64,000 nucleotides of DNA from Dichotomocladium elegans (lineage: Eukaryota; Mucoromycota; Mucoromycetes; Mucorales; Lichtheimiaceae), in contig JAIXMN010000018.1 of the NCBI GenBank assembly GCA_025716815.1, positions 496,001 through 560,000 on the forward strand. The letters are read 5' to 3'. A program made the translations under genes and the position numbers. The notes beneath the pieces are model-generated. The model had not been told where the DNA came from. It did no database searches and worked only from the letters and a program-made list of their open reading frames with translations. Below, piece after piece: positions 10,905-21,645 of this stretch (position 1 is its first letter; each line of letters starts with the position of its first letter).

Positions 10905-12388
10905 ATGACCTCCTCCAAACGCCTTCTCATCTCTGCTCCGGGCAAAGTCATTCTTTTTGGGGAGCATGCTGTTGTTCATAAGAAGGTATGCTGGAACATG
11001 GATAGAGGGTCTGTCGTCTAATGGCAGACTTTGGGTGCACCATTTAGCTTGCAGTCGCTGCCTCGCTCGGCTTGCGCACCTACCTCTACCTCGAGCAGAA
11101 TGAAAGCAGCCTAGTCCGCCTGAAACTCCCCGATGTTCAAATCGACACGGCATGGTCATTTGCCGATCTGAACATTGAAGTTGATCGTGCTGCCCTGGAG
11201 CATCGTCATCCATCGGAGATGCCGGCCCAACTCAAAGCTCAGTTCGATGCGTGGATTGGCACCAGCGCCAAGACTGACGCCGGAAGGAATGCCGTGTTTG
11301 CGTTTTTATACCTATTCCAGATTCTAAAGAAGGCAAGCCGTCCAAGCCTTGGATTCACGATTAGCACCCGTTCCACGCTGCCGGTTGGCGCTGGCCTGGG
11401 TAGCTCTGCGAGCTTTGCGACTGCCATGGCTGCCGCTTTGCTGATCCTCTTTGGCCATGTGCCGCAAGACTTCTCCAGGTCATCAGAGAAAGAGCGCTGG
11501 CTGGATATCATTAACAGCCATGCTTTCAAAGCAGAGCAGGTGATCCACGGTAACCCCAGCGGCTTGGATAATGCGGTGGCAACGTATGGTAGGTACACCA
11601 TCCATTCCGGCAGCTGCAGTTGCGTGTTGTTGGATCTGGTAGCATTGACGCATCAGATAGGTGGAGCCATGTCTTTCCGCCGTGGTGAACGATTTACACG
11701 CCTTGAAGGGCTCCAGTCACTACGGCTGCTACTCACGAATACCAAGGTGCCTCGATCAACCAATCTTTTGGTAGCTGGCGTTGGCGCAAAGAAGGAAAAA
11801 TATCCAACTATTATAGACCCCATTCTGGATGCGATCGACAACGTCTCGCTGCGCTGCGTAGATGCATTTCAACGTTTCCAGACGAGGACGATCACCGCAG
11901 ATGAATTGACGCGTGAACTGGCGGTACTGCTGTGAAGATTTGATCTCATGACTTGATCATGTTACTGACCGATGCACACCGTTGACAGGACCTCGTTGAT
12001 ATTAATCACAGTTTGTTGCATGCGATTGGCGTCAGCCACGTCAGCTTGGAAACAGTGCGCAACGTAACCAGTACTCATGGTATCAAGACCAAACTGACCG
12101 GTGCTGGAGGCGGAGGCTGTGCCCTTTCTATTATTCAGGATGGTAAGGAGCATAATGCTCAGATGACAGAGTACATGGGAGGCTGAAATCTACCATGATG
12201 CGTTAGACGTGTCGGCAGATGCTATCGATGCAGTGAGCTCTGAGCTCCGGCTCAACGGCTTCGATTGCTACTCGACATCTCTAGGCGGCATCGGTGTTAG
12301 CGCTTCAGTATTGACGGCCGACGAAAATGATTCGTGGATTATTACCGCGGATCGCCAAGTGCTAGAAAATCTTGTTCTTAAATCATAG
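10905..12388 (+). CDS. ERG12: Mevalonate kinase
   Basis: Four exons (10905-10985, 11048-11923, 11989-12142, 12207-12388) encode 430 residues. The enzyme phosphorylates mevalonate with ATP in the cytosolic isoprenoid and sterol pathway. It belongs to the GHMP kinases: N-terminal APGKVILFGEHAVVH, the phosphate-binding PVGAGLGSSASF (about 139-150), HGNPSGLDNAVATYG with the catalytic Asp, and C-terminal KLTGAGGGGCA (about 354-364). The first exon ends just after the substrate-binding HAVVHKK. The second intron uses the donor at 11924; the in-frame stop twelve bases further shows the intron must be removed. Length fits fungal ERG12 proteins. Confidence 0.96.
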
Positions 12389-12465
12389 ACGAAATATACC
12401 AGAGCCGCTTTTGCTACATATTTTGTTCGTTTACTTGTTATCATTGAAAATAAGAAGGTGAAATT

Positions 12466-15400
12466 TTACACAGTGATATATTTCCGCAGAACAATCTGCG
12501 CTAAATTAAATGCACCGCTTGTCAAATATATTATGTGCAAGTTGTACGCCGCGTCTCGGACCAGACTGGTATCGTCTACGTCACCAAAGTCGTATTCTGC
12601 ATCTTCATCAAACTCATATATGTTCTCTAGGCTTTTCTCTGGAATTTTTCCCTCATTGGCTTGCGAGGGCATGACTAATACTCGCTCATAATGTGGTATG
12701 GCAAGGTGAGTCAGGCCTAGCGGTAAATATGAGCAATGGAACGAATTCATCGTAAAAAATAGTATTACCCAAATGGTGGAAAGCACGGCCGAGATTGTAT
12801 TCTGCTTCTTGGTTTTTGTTTCGCAGCCTATAATATCTTTGCAAAAAGAGAAAACCCTGTTTTTTTTTAAAAAAAAAAACTTCGATCAGCACTTGCAAAC
12901 TTAGCTGAGTATAGTGTTACCTGAGTGATTTGTTGATGGCGGTTGCTGGTTTTGCGATTCATTGCCCTTTGGAGAAATGAAACACCGAGAGTTAGCAAGT
13001 TCAGCGGATCATTTCCGTAGATGGCTTGGGATCGCATTAAAAATACTATATATCCTTGGTATAAGTACAAAATGAAGTCATAAGACCGCAGGACGGCGTA
13101 CTTACAGCATCCAGCTATGTAGTTTCGTGTGATCGTCATCTGCTGGCCAAATATTGAAAGTAATACGGGATGGACTTGCTCCGGTACCTCGCGTTTAGCC
13201 TCCAGGTCTTCAATTTGTCGCCAATTTTTCTTTGACGCTTTGAAAAACGTTTCCAAATTGAGTTCTTCAATTGCTGTGGGGTCTATTTCTTCAGCATTAA
13301 TGGCTTCGCTAAGTTTCTTCAGAAAACCCTCCTCTTCGCCGTTTCTTCGCGAAGCGATCGCATCAATAAAGCGAATATGACGCAACATAAGCTTGTGCGA
13401 GCTTCTGGATGCAAAGTATACGGCACCGTGGTGTCCACTATATCATTGTTCATGTTAGCTCCACGAGGCATCTTTCTGGACCCTTCCTACCCTTTCCAGA
13501 TAGCGGAATGAAGCCGGTAAATGTCAGTCTTAAATTTTGAACCGTTTATGAGCGAACGCATAGTGTCATGTAGAACTTTCATGTTGTTGTTGATCAGAGC
13601 ACAGCCTACAAAATAATGTTAAGTACAAGGTATACATTCTCCTTGCTGTTTACCTAAAAGTGCTAGCTTGAGAGAAAATCGTTTGGAAGGATCGTTGCTG
13701 AAATCGCGTACTTCAGCCACTCTATTGAGCATATCATATGCCTTTTCTGCAGGCCGTGATTGTGCAAGCATGTATCCATACTGTGTTTAATCAGCACCCA
13801 GAGAAAAAAACCCATCTTGATGCACATATCCTTGTAACTTACTGAGATGAAGACTTCAAGCCATCGATCAAAGGAAATTAAGCGGAACTGATTGGCAGCT
13901 ACAATTCTGGCTTCTTCCTCTTCCTCCTCTTTAAGCCGTTGCTCCTCTTCATCAAGTTCTTCCTCTATTTCTTCCGGTTCCGCTTGTTCATCAGATGTCC
14001 GTAAGCGATCACGCAAGCGTTTGGCCATCTCCTGAGCTTCGCGGACTCGTGACCCTTTGTGGTTTGTATTCTTGCGCATACTGTAAAAACCAGTATGCAT
14101 CGTTCTCTATAATATGTACATTAGTTAAGATGGTATCAGCGCATTGCGTATGTACGACATACACGAAAGATAGAATACAATGATCGTGTTTCAATGAACT
14201 CAAGATATAGCGATTGAGCGATCTTCATATATTCTCGCATCACAGTTCTATCCATGCCGACAATCCCGTCTGATATCGTCTTTTCGAGATCATGCAACTT
14301 GGAAAATGCAGCTACTGTTTGTTGCTCCTTTTCGTCCTCAGCCCGCCTTCGTTGGTCTCTCAATCGCTTATAATACTCGGTCTTTGATATGGGGTTTCCG
14401 GACTCGTCGAATATTGAAGCATGCTTATTCTTTTTCTTATCATCGCTGGCTTCTTCTTCCTTGTTGGCCTCATTCTTCTTTTGCTCCCGTCGCTTTTCAC
14501 GGTTTTTCTTCATGACTATCGATCTGTCAGGCCCACCATCAGCTGACTTTGAAAAATATATTACCGAAATCTACAAGCTCCAATGCTCGTTCCTCTTGTC
14601 CTTGTTCTTCATATACAGTTGCAAGAGATAGCATGACATCTAGGTTTTCTGATTGCTCCTCCAGAACTAAAGAGTTCACTGGTTAGACGCATACATCATA
14701 CTTCTCCGTGCCTGATCGGCTGTGTTACCATTGGCATAAAACATGGATGCCGTATCCAATTCACCAACTGCATGATAACAGTCGGCTGTTCGGATCAGAA
14801 TATCAACTTCAACTTCCTACATCAAAAATATGAGCTCATGATAGCTAGGATATATTGATATATACCTCTGAATTGTCAATGATTTTCTGGAAGACATTTA
14901 GTGCTGGATCATAAAGTCTCTTATCCATATACGCATATGCAACATCTTGATACAAGTCAGGGTAAGCGCTTGCGGGGTATTTGAGAAGATATTTAAAATG
15001 TTCCTAGTAAAGCTGAGATAAATAACTTTAAAGTAGAACTGTGATATACTTACCATGGCTATCCTGTAGTCACCCAAATATAAGCGACAAATGCCCATAC
15101 GAACTCTCATTTCGATAGGAAAATCTGCGCGATTTAGACTTTCATCATCTGGATTGGTTCCTTCAAAGAATTCTTCATCTGTGTCTGGGTCCCAGTGCGT
15201 TTCGTTTTGTCGATGTTGTACGTGCCGGATACCCTGTCTTAGACAATCGAGTGATTGCCGGTAGTCATTCTGAATTAAGTACAATTCACTGAGCATGTTA
15301 ATTTCAACAAAGCCCAGCTTGTTTGCATGTTCTTCGTCCTCTTCCTCATCCATGTCGGTATTTGTAATATTCTTGGTGTGGTATTCAACAGCATCTTCGT

Positions 15401-16410
15401 ATAAGGAGATGGCTTCGTTAATAAGTCCTTTTACACGATAAAGTTGGGCAAGCTCATTGATCACTTTGAAATGATGAGGTGTAATGGTTAAAATCTGCTT
15501 GAATCCGTCGATAGCATCATCAGAACGATCCATTTTTTTGTACAGGAATGACCGGTCCCATAGAGTATCAACGTCTGTTGGATCCACATTGAGTGCCTTC
15601 GTAAAACAATATATTGCCTGCTTTGTTGCACCACTTTCACTACAGACAAAAATGTCAGATCATTAGTCCAGATTAGCATATCTCTCTTCCCAAACTTCTT
15701 ATACTTGCATCGATTTGACACCCAATTCCTTCCACAACGAAGCATCATTTTGGTTCATGTGTGCTGCAACCATACGAAGCTGGAGTGAACGTTCGGTGTT
15801 GCCGATTTCCTCGTGGATCAAGCCCAGAGTATTCCATGCCTGATGGATGTTGGAGAATTTTGTGATGACCTCTTGCAAGCAATCAATGGCTTTGCCATAA
15901 TCCCTCGATATATACAGAGCATTTGCTTTGCCAAGCATTTCCTTTGCCTCCGGAGGAAGTCGACTTTCGCCTGCTGTGATCCTCTTCTTCTTGCCGTGTT
16001 TTAATTTGCCGATGCCCACCGTGTGGATCAAATTGTCTTCGAATTCCTCAAAGTCCTTTGCTAACTCGTCAAGATCACCTGTCTTCAACCGAGAACGTGC
16101 TTCTCTTGTGCTGTCCAGAAGTTGGCTGAAAGAGGATTGTATCGGTATTACGGACTTCTGTCAGCAGGAGATCAGTCACTTACGTGATCTCATCGTCCTC
16201 ATATTCAGATTCTTCGTCGTCCTCGACTGCATCCTCTTCCTCCCACAATGGATCATAAGCATCGTCTTCGCCTTCGTCTTCAGCGTAGTCGTCTAGGTCC
16301 ATGGCATCCACGCCGGGGCCTTTAAGTAAATTCTCGAACACGTCGTCCGGATCATTATGGGTTCCTTTGCTGGTCAATTCCTCGTCCACTTTTTTCGAGC
16401 TGCTGGCCAT
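12466..16410 (-). CDS. TFC4: TFIIIC subunit TFC4/Sfc4 (TPR protein)
   Basis: Fourteen exons from 16410 down to 12466 encode 1070 residues, matching yeast tau131 and human GTF3C3. The protein is part of the A-block-binding half of TFIIIC and recruits TFIIIB to tRNA and 5S genes. An acidic N-terminus (about 1-75) precedes TPR units from about residue 115, an acidic/basic linker with RLKEEEEEEARIV, more TPRs, and a C-terminal helix pair ending in AAYNLHIIYLTSG. Exons: 16184-16410, 15709-16125, 15054-15639, 14866-15003, 14729-14816, 14565-14666, 14163-14515, 13843-14106, 13654-13780, 13491-13605, 13106-13437, 12921-13045, 12769-12856, 12466-12716. Intron 2 needs a GC donor (GCAAGT); it restores a normal TPR (KSIESG). 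The gene diverges from TAF3 with 290 bases between the starts. Confidence 0.93.
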
Positions 16411-16700
16411 TGGTTATATGATTAAGTCGATTGCGCGTTAATGCGATCGCTTTGGAACTAGGCGTCAGTTAAAATACAGAGAAATAGACAGCCTTTGTGG
16501 TACCTTGCTCGCGTTTAAGGAAGACTGGAGGATATCGCATGGAACGAAAAAAAATAGAAAATTTCAATTTCCGCGAGTCTGGTCGTGTGGTGGAGATGGA
16601 TTCTTTTCTGTGTCTCTTCCTGTCCTCTTGGGGTTTTTTTGTTCGTGTACTTTTTTTCTTAATTTTTTTTTCTGTTTCCCTTTTATCCCACTAAAGCGCC

Positions 16701-18658
16701 ATGACAGACAAGTTTTGTTTTGCGCTTCTACGGACTACGGCACTCCAAATTATACAATCGGCAGGCTTTGATTCAGCTCATATAGATCCTACGAACATCC
16801 TGACGGACATCATGGGGCAATACTTACAACTTTTAGCGAGCACGACTTCGGCATATGCAAAGCTTGCAGGAAGAGCAACAGGAAATGCATGGGACGTCAT
16901 GGATGGTTTGGAGGAAATCGGCGTTTCCGTGGATGCATTGCGAGAATGGTTAGAAGAAGAAGGGAAGGCATTGACACCGAGCTGGTCTGAGCAGTCTGAT
17001 CCTGGGCGCACCATCGATGGTACGATTGCTGTCGAAATGAAATATCTTCTGTTACAGTAACTGACGAAAGGAATTCAGGTGTTGTTCGAAATGGGCGAAA
17101 CAGGCACGAAGACGTCCTTGTATATGAGTATACGGATATTCCAGAGAACGTGCTAGAATATAACTATTCAGATGACGAGGAAGAAGAGGAGAAAGCCAAA
17201 CAGCAACCCAGCGAGTATGAAGAACCGGCCGAATCACCAGTAATACCCAGAGAGGAGCAGAATAGCAATCTTCCAGAAAATATACCTTCGTATTTTCCTC
17301 CCTTTCCATCGTCAATCAAAAAGGATGCGACACCGCCTCCCCAATTTGGTCGACCTCTACATCTTGCAGCAATAGCAACAACTCCTACTGCCCCAGTTGC
17401 CTCAATAGCTGTTCCACCAGCAACACGACCCTCATCTCCAGCATCGGGTGCACCGGCTCCAATTATCGTTAGGAGTCGGAAGAAGCCCATCGATAATCCA
17501 TTCACACACGTTGTTCCGTTCGAAGAGTCAGCACTAGCTATGGATAAAAACAGCTCTTTATCGCTGACATTGCACCAAGAAAATGGAGATGGAGACAGTC
17601 GACTACCGGAAGCCCCATACAAACGTCGACGTGTTGCATTAAGCAACGCTCAGATGAAGAGGGCGATCATATCATTGACGTCTGAAAATAATCCCCAAAC
17701 AAAGCTCAAACAGCGTGACGAATTAGCTGGAAACCATGCAATGTTTCGAAAACTTACTCAAAACGATGCTGCACCGGGCAATACGATGTTCTCCAGCAGC
17801 AAGGGTGTATTAAGTGAGTTACTACATCGCGTAGCGCCGCCAGCCATGGTGTCAAAGTTATCAGCACCTAATCTGCTTGTGGATGTCGTGTCTCCAAGTC
17901 AACCTGCTACACCGGCGGCCGCCGTGAATGGCCCCAATCCATCTTCAGCAGCGACAGCGCCTACAGCACGTGAGCATCCGGTGCCTATCCGCTCATCGTC
18001 GAGCTCCATGCTAGCGAGCTTAGCAGGTGGGCAATATAATCGGAAACAACCACCAAATGTCGAAGAGATTACCGCGTCACCCAACACATCGTTGACATCG
18101 GCATCATCACCTCGACCCTCCACTACAGTTTCTGCACTGTCGAATACGTTAAGCGCCTCTATGAATAGTACGGCAACTGGAACAACGCCAGTAGGCAGTG
18201 GCTTGAGCCAAAATACCAGCAATAACAACACTTTCAAACCTACGCTGACACCTATATCACTTGCATCACTTTCTGCGGGACAAGAACCACAGAAGAAGAA
18301 AACAACTAAACTCACCCTCAATTTATCAAACGGGGAGTCCCTTGCTCGTACGCCTACTACCGCACCGTCTACAGCAGAAAACACGCCTACGTCTCTCAAC
18401 ACCCCGAAAATCCGATTCAAGATCAAGCCACCGGAGGAGAAGCCAGAAGTATCTGTAACGCCACCTCCACCGCCACCGGAGGATTCAGAAGAAAACGTTG
18501 ATATCGTGCGCTGTATCTGTGACAATCCCACAGTAGACTATGGTACTTTTATGATTGCATGTGACGAATGCGGGATCTGGTATCATGGCAACTGTGTAGG
18601 AGTAGATTTGAGCGACAATGTTGAAGAATGGTATTGCAGAAATTGTAAAAAGCTATAA
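16701..18658 (+). CDS. TAF3: TFIID subunit TAF3, histone fold plus PHD finger
   Basis: Two exons (16701-17019, 17079-18658) encode 632 residues. Residues 1-85 are a bromodomain-associated histone fold (FCFALLRTTALQIIQSAGF..., then LTDIMGQYLQLLASTTSAYA); the partner in TFIID is TAF10. A long low-complexity middle rich in Ser, Thr, Pro and Ala follows, with a basic KRRRVAL patch. The C-terminus (about 583-630) is a C4HC3 PHD finger: CICDN, CDECGIWYHGNC, WYCRNC. In animals this finger reads H3K4me3; budding yeast TAF3 lacks it. The aromatic residues expected for methyl-lysine reading (the Y before GTFM and the W of GIWYH) are present. It shares a 290-base divergent promoter with TFC4. Confidence 0.93.
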
Positions 18659-18758
18659 ACGGACTCCAATAAAATGAAAAAAGTGATGTATTATTTTTGG
18701 GGAGAGAAGCACATTTAGTTCGACGATATGATTTGTGGATGTGGCAATATGCTGATAT

Positions 18759-20639
18759 TCAGTATGTCAAGTTTTGTTGAGCTTTCGCGATAATATCGCC
18801 TATATTACTGGTGGCTAGCATGGCAGAGTCGAGGATATTTTGGTTGGAAAGATATGTCTGAAGCCGCTCCAAGAGTTCTACTTGCTCACGTGCAGTCAAA
18901 TGGTTGATGGCCAGTGCTAGGATAGAGCCAACCGAAACATTGTATGTCTAGATAAGCCATGTCTCTGTGAGCTTTAGTCATTACATATATTGTGTGTGTA
19001 TATATATACATCACCTTGATAAAGCTTTGGTGATACATATGCGCAAAAAGCCCCATTAAAAATTGACAGTCCATTCTGTCCGTCATGCCGCCGTGACCTG
19101 GAATGCTGTGACCGAAATCCTTAATCTTAAAGGCACGTTTCACAGCACTAGCGAAGAAACCACCAAATGGAGCAATCAAGGATGCGAAACAAGCCATCAC
19201 CAAACTGTGAATTTGCACGGGTGCAATTGGGACCTCGGTAATATCGCGTCGTAACTATCAAATATATATATATATATATATATATATCAGTCGTGTCATC
19301 CTCTCCTCGTGACACGTGTGTATTTTCCCTTACAATGTGCTTCAATAACCAAACAACATTTGACGGTAGTTGCCATGGAACCGTAGCGAAGACTGGGTTC
19401 TTGGGCTCGCATGAAACATTTGACCAAGCTGTCGCACCGAGGTCCTGTTAATAGGAAAACCATATGGGTGGTGGGTGGGATCGCCGACGACATATCTCAT
19501 TCTCCTTTATCCTCCCCTACAAACAGCATCCGCCGATTACCTGCACTGGACAAATAATGTAGTTGAATTGCATCAAAATGGTAGTGATCTCAAAGCGTAT
19601 AAGAATTGCTTATAAGTATTGGACCAATGTCATGAATCCAACCAGCAGACCTGTACTTACGATGAAGCCAAGGAATAGGGTACATATGAAACCTCCTACA
19701 AATCCTTCCACTGTCTTTTTCGGGCTCAACTGGATGAGTGGGGTTCTTCCCCAAAAGAATCCGCATACGTAGGCAAAAATATCATTACAAATCACCAGCG
19801 CAACGGGCATGACAAACCTGCGAGCAATCACATGAATATGGGTCAAAGACGCGGTATGTGCCAGTATGAGCTTACCAAATCAGACCTTCCAAAATATTCT
19901 CAACAATGAAGTGACTTTGGACGACAATGAGGAGCAATGCCATATGCGTGTAGCAGAACTGGGCCATCTGGAACGCGTATTGTCCCTTCTTCAAATTCGC
20001 AACGAAAAAGACAAACCCTATATCCAAACCTCATAAGGCCACTACTTCCCCAGCTTCACTGCCTAAATCCATCTGGATTACTTACCTAGAACGTATAGCA
20101 TGAAGCTGATGAACCTGTGGTGTGTCGCGAACGGCAGCAAGAAACGATCGACCATGACAATTTCGGTAAAGTAGTAGATAATAGATTCACCATAAAGGAA
20201 GTACTCAGTTGTAATCAAGAAGTACCTATTCATAATTATTGTTATTAACCAACATGTATCAGTAAGAGCATAAGCATGGAAGGACTTACCAGCTCATTGT
20301 TTTGAACCAACGGACGCTTTTCTCTTTCGCAGGGACTTGGGCAATTTGGATAACCTCTCGATATACCTGGACCGTGATAGCCATGACGGCCACTATAGAC
20401 CATACATACCCAGACGCTAGTACAAACAGAAATGCGGCGATCATAAGCAGAGTTGTGAATGACCGGACCGCCATGTTCCGCCATTTCTTGCTGTTCTTCT
20501 CTGCAGCAAGTAGCACAGTAGGTTTCTCTTCTGCGGGTTTGCCCATCGCTTGGTCAGCGACGCTGCTTCGTCTACTACTGGATTCTGAATGTGTTGTGTC
20601 ATGGTGCTTTTTGAACAGCAATCTTCGCTTTTGTGTCAT
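18759..20639 (-). CDS. CDS1: Phosphatidate cytidylyltransferase (CDP-diacylglycerol synthase)
   Basis: Eight exons (20290-20639, 20086-20225, 19876-20017, 19661-19817, 19541-19588, 19334-19444, 19015-19233, 18759-18947) encode 451 residues. The enzyme makes CDP-diacylglycerol from phosphatidate and CTP in the ER membrane, for phosphatidylinositol and cardiolipin synthesis. It has a basic Ser-rich N-terminus and several hydrophobic helices ([36 protein letters not shown]). The family signature S-x-x-KR-x-x-x-x-KD followed by PGHGG and DR-x-D lies at about 345-368. [17 protein letters not shown] matches the conserved luminal loop. The start at 20639 was chosen because the region upstream shows no similarity. 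A TA microsatellite (19260-19286) sits in intron 6. Confidence 0.95.
19260..19286. repeat. (TA)n microsatellite in a CDS1 intron
   Basis: About thirteen TA repeats inside the intron between exons 6 and 7 of the CDP-diacylglycerol synthase gene. Confidence 0.85.
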
Positions 20640-21645
20640 GATGCTTTTGGTAAAAGATATGGAGAGGAAAGAGAAGCGGGAAATATTCCTGCAACAGGGT
20701 TCCGAGAAAAAGAGACAAGACAAATTCTACGCCTTGCGTCTGGCGGAGCCCAATCTGCAACAGACAATGGGGCACATTTTTGGACTTAAAACTGTGCAAC
20801 ACCGCCAGTCAACCGATCGACTACGCGATATATAGTCATTCCAGATACGTAGAAATACTATTTCACATTACTTCCAAGATAACACTGACTAAGGAAGTAG
20901 TGTGCAGTGGCATAAAAAGATAGTAAATCCTTCATGGGGTTAGAATATTAGTGTGTCTGAGTTTGATGGATGGCAGTATCTTAATTCCGTCATTCTGCAA
21001 AGGACAGTACAGCCTTGGCACTTTCTGGTTAAACCGTCATGCTTTTTTTACAAGCGCGAATTATGATTTTCCTTAGAGCGCGATAGAAAATGTGATTTTT
21101 CTTGCAACTTTGGCGCAAGGTTTTCGCCTCTTCGGATAGTTCGGCTCCATATTAGAGACGAGATACTATAAGGCAAAGAGCCACAATTGGCATAATGCTC
21201 CATCCATAGTTTTGAACTAGACAAGGGAAACTTAGTTCGATGTATGAAGAATACATACATAACTTCTTGGGTGGAATTGGGCGGATATTTGTTATAGACA
21301 TACCACATAGCTTCATTTTGGAAGTAGTCCTAGGAACTAGGACGATTGCCGTGCTTCTAGCCGCGGTGCCGACATACAATGGAGTGCAACATACGACTTT
21401 GCACTTCTTGTCAATTTCCTTTAACCTGGTTATTGCTTTCCTTCTATGGCGCATCGTACAAATTTGGGATTCACTGTCCGTCCTGTTTCTCTCGTTCGAG
21501 AAAAAATAAAAGGGTATAACCCTTGCGCAACGAGCTTTGCGGAGCGACCAGACCGTTCTTTGTTATTCCCTTCTACTCCACTGGGCTTACTCATAAGCTT
21601 CCCTCCCACTCGTTTCTTCTGCAGCAAAGCAATCATGAAAGCAGC
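20640..21645. other. Divergent intergenic region between CDS1 and the methyltransferase
   Basis: About 1 kb with no recognised gene. On the minus strand a TATATA element lies near 20830, about 190 bases from the CDS1 start. A weak open frame (21240-21509, plus) and its antisense neighbours have no recognisable motif. Confidence 0.5.

Noticed and set aside
10986..11047. tRNA A-box-like sequence in the first ERG12 intron
   Set aside because: The intron is only 62 bases and has no B box.
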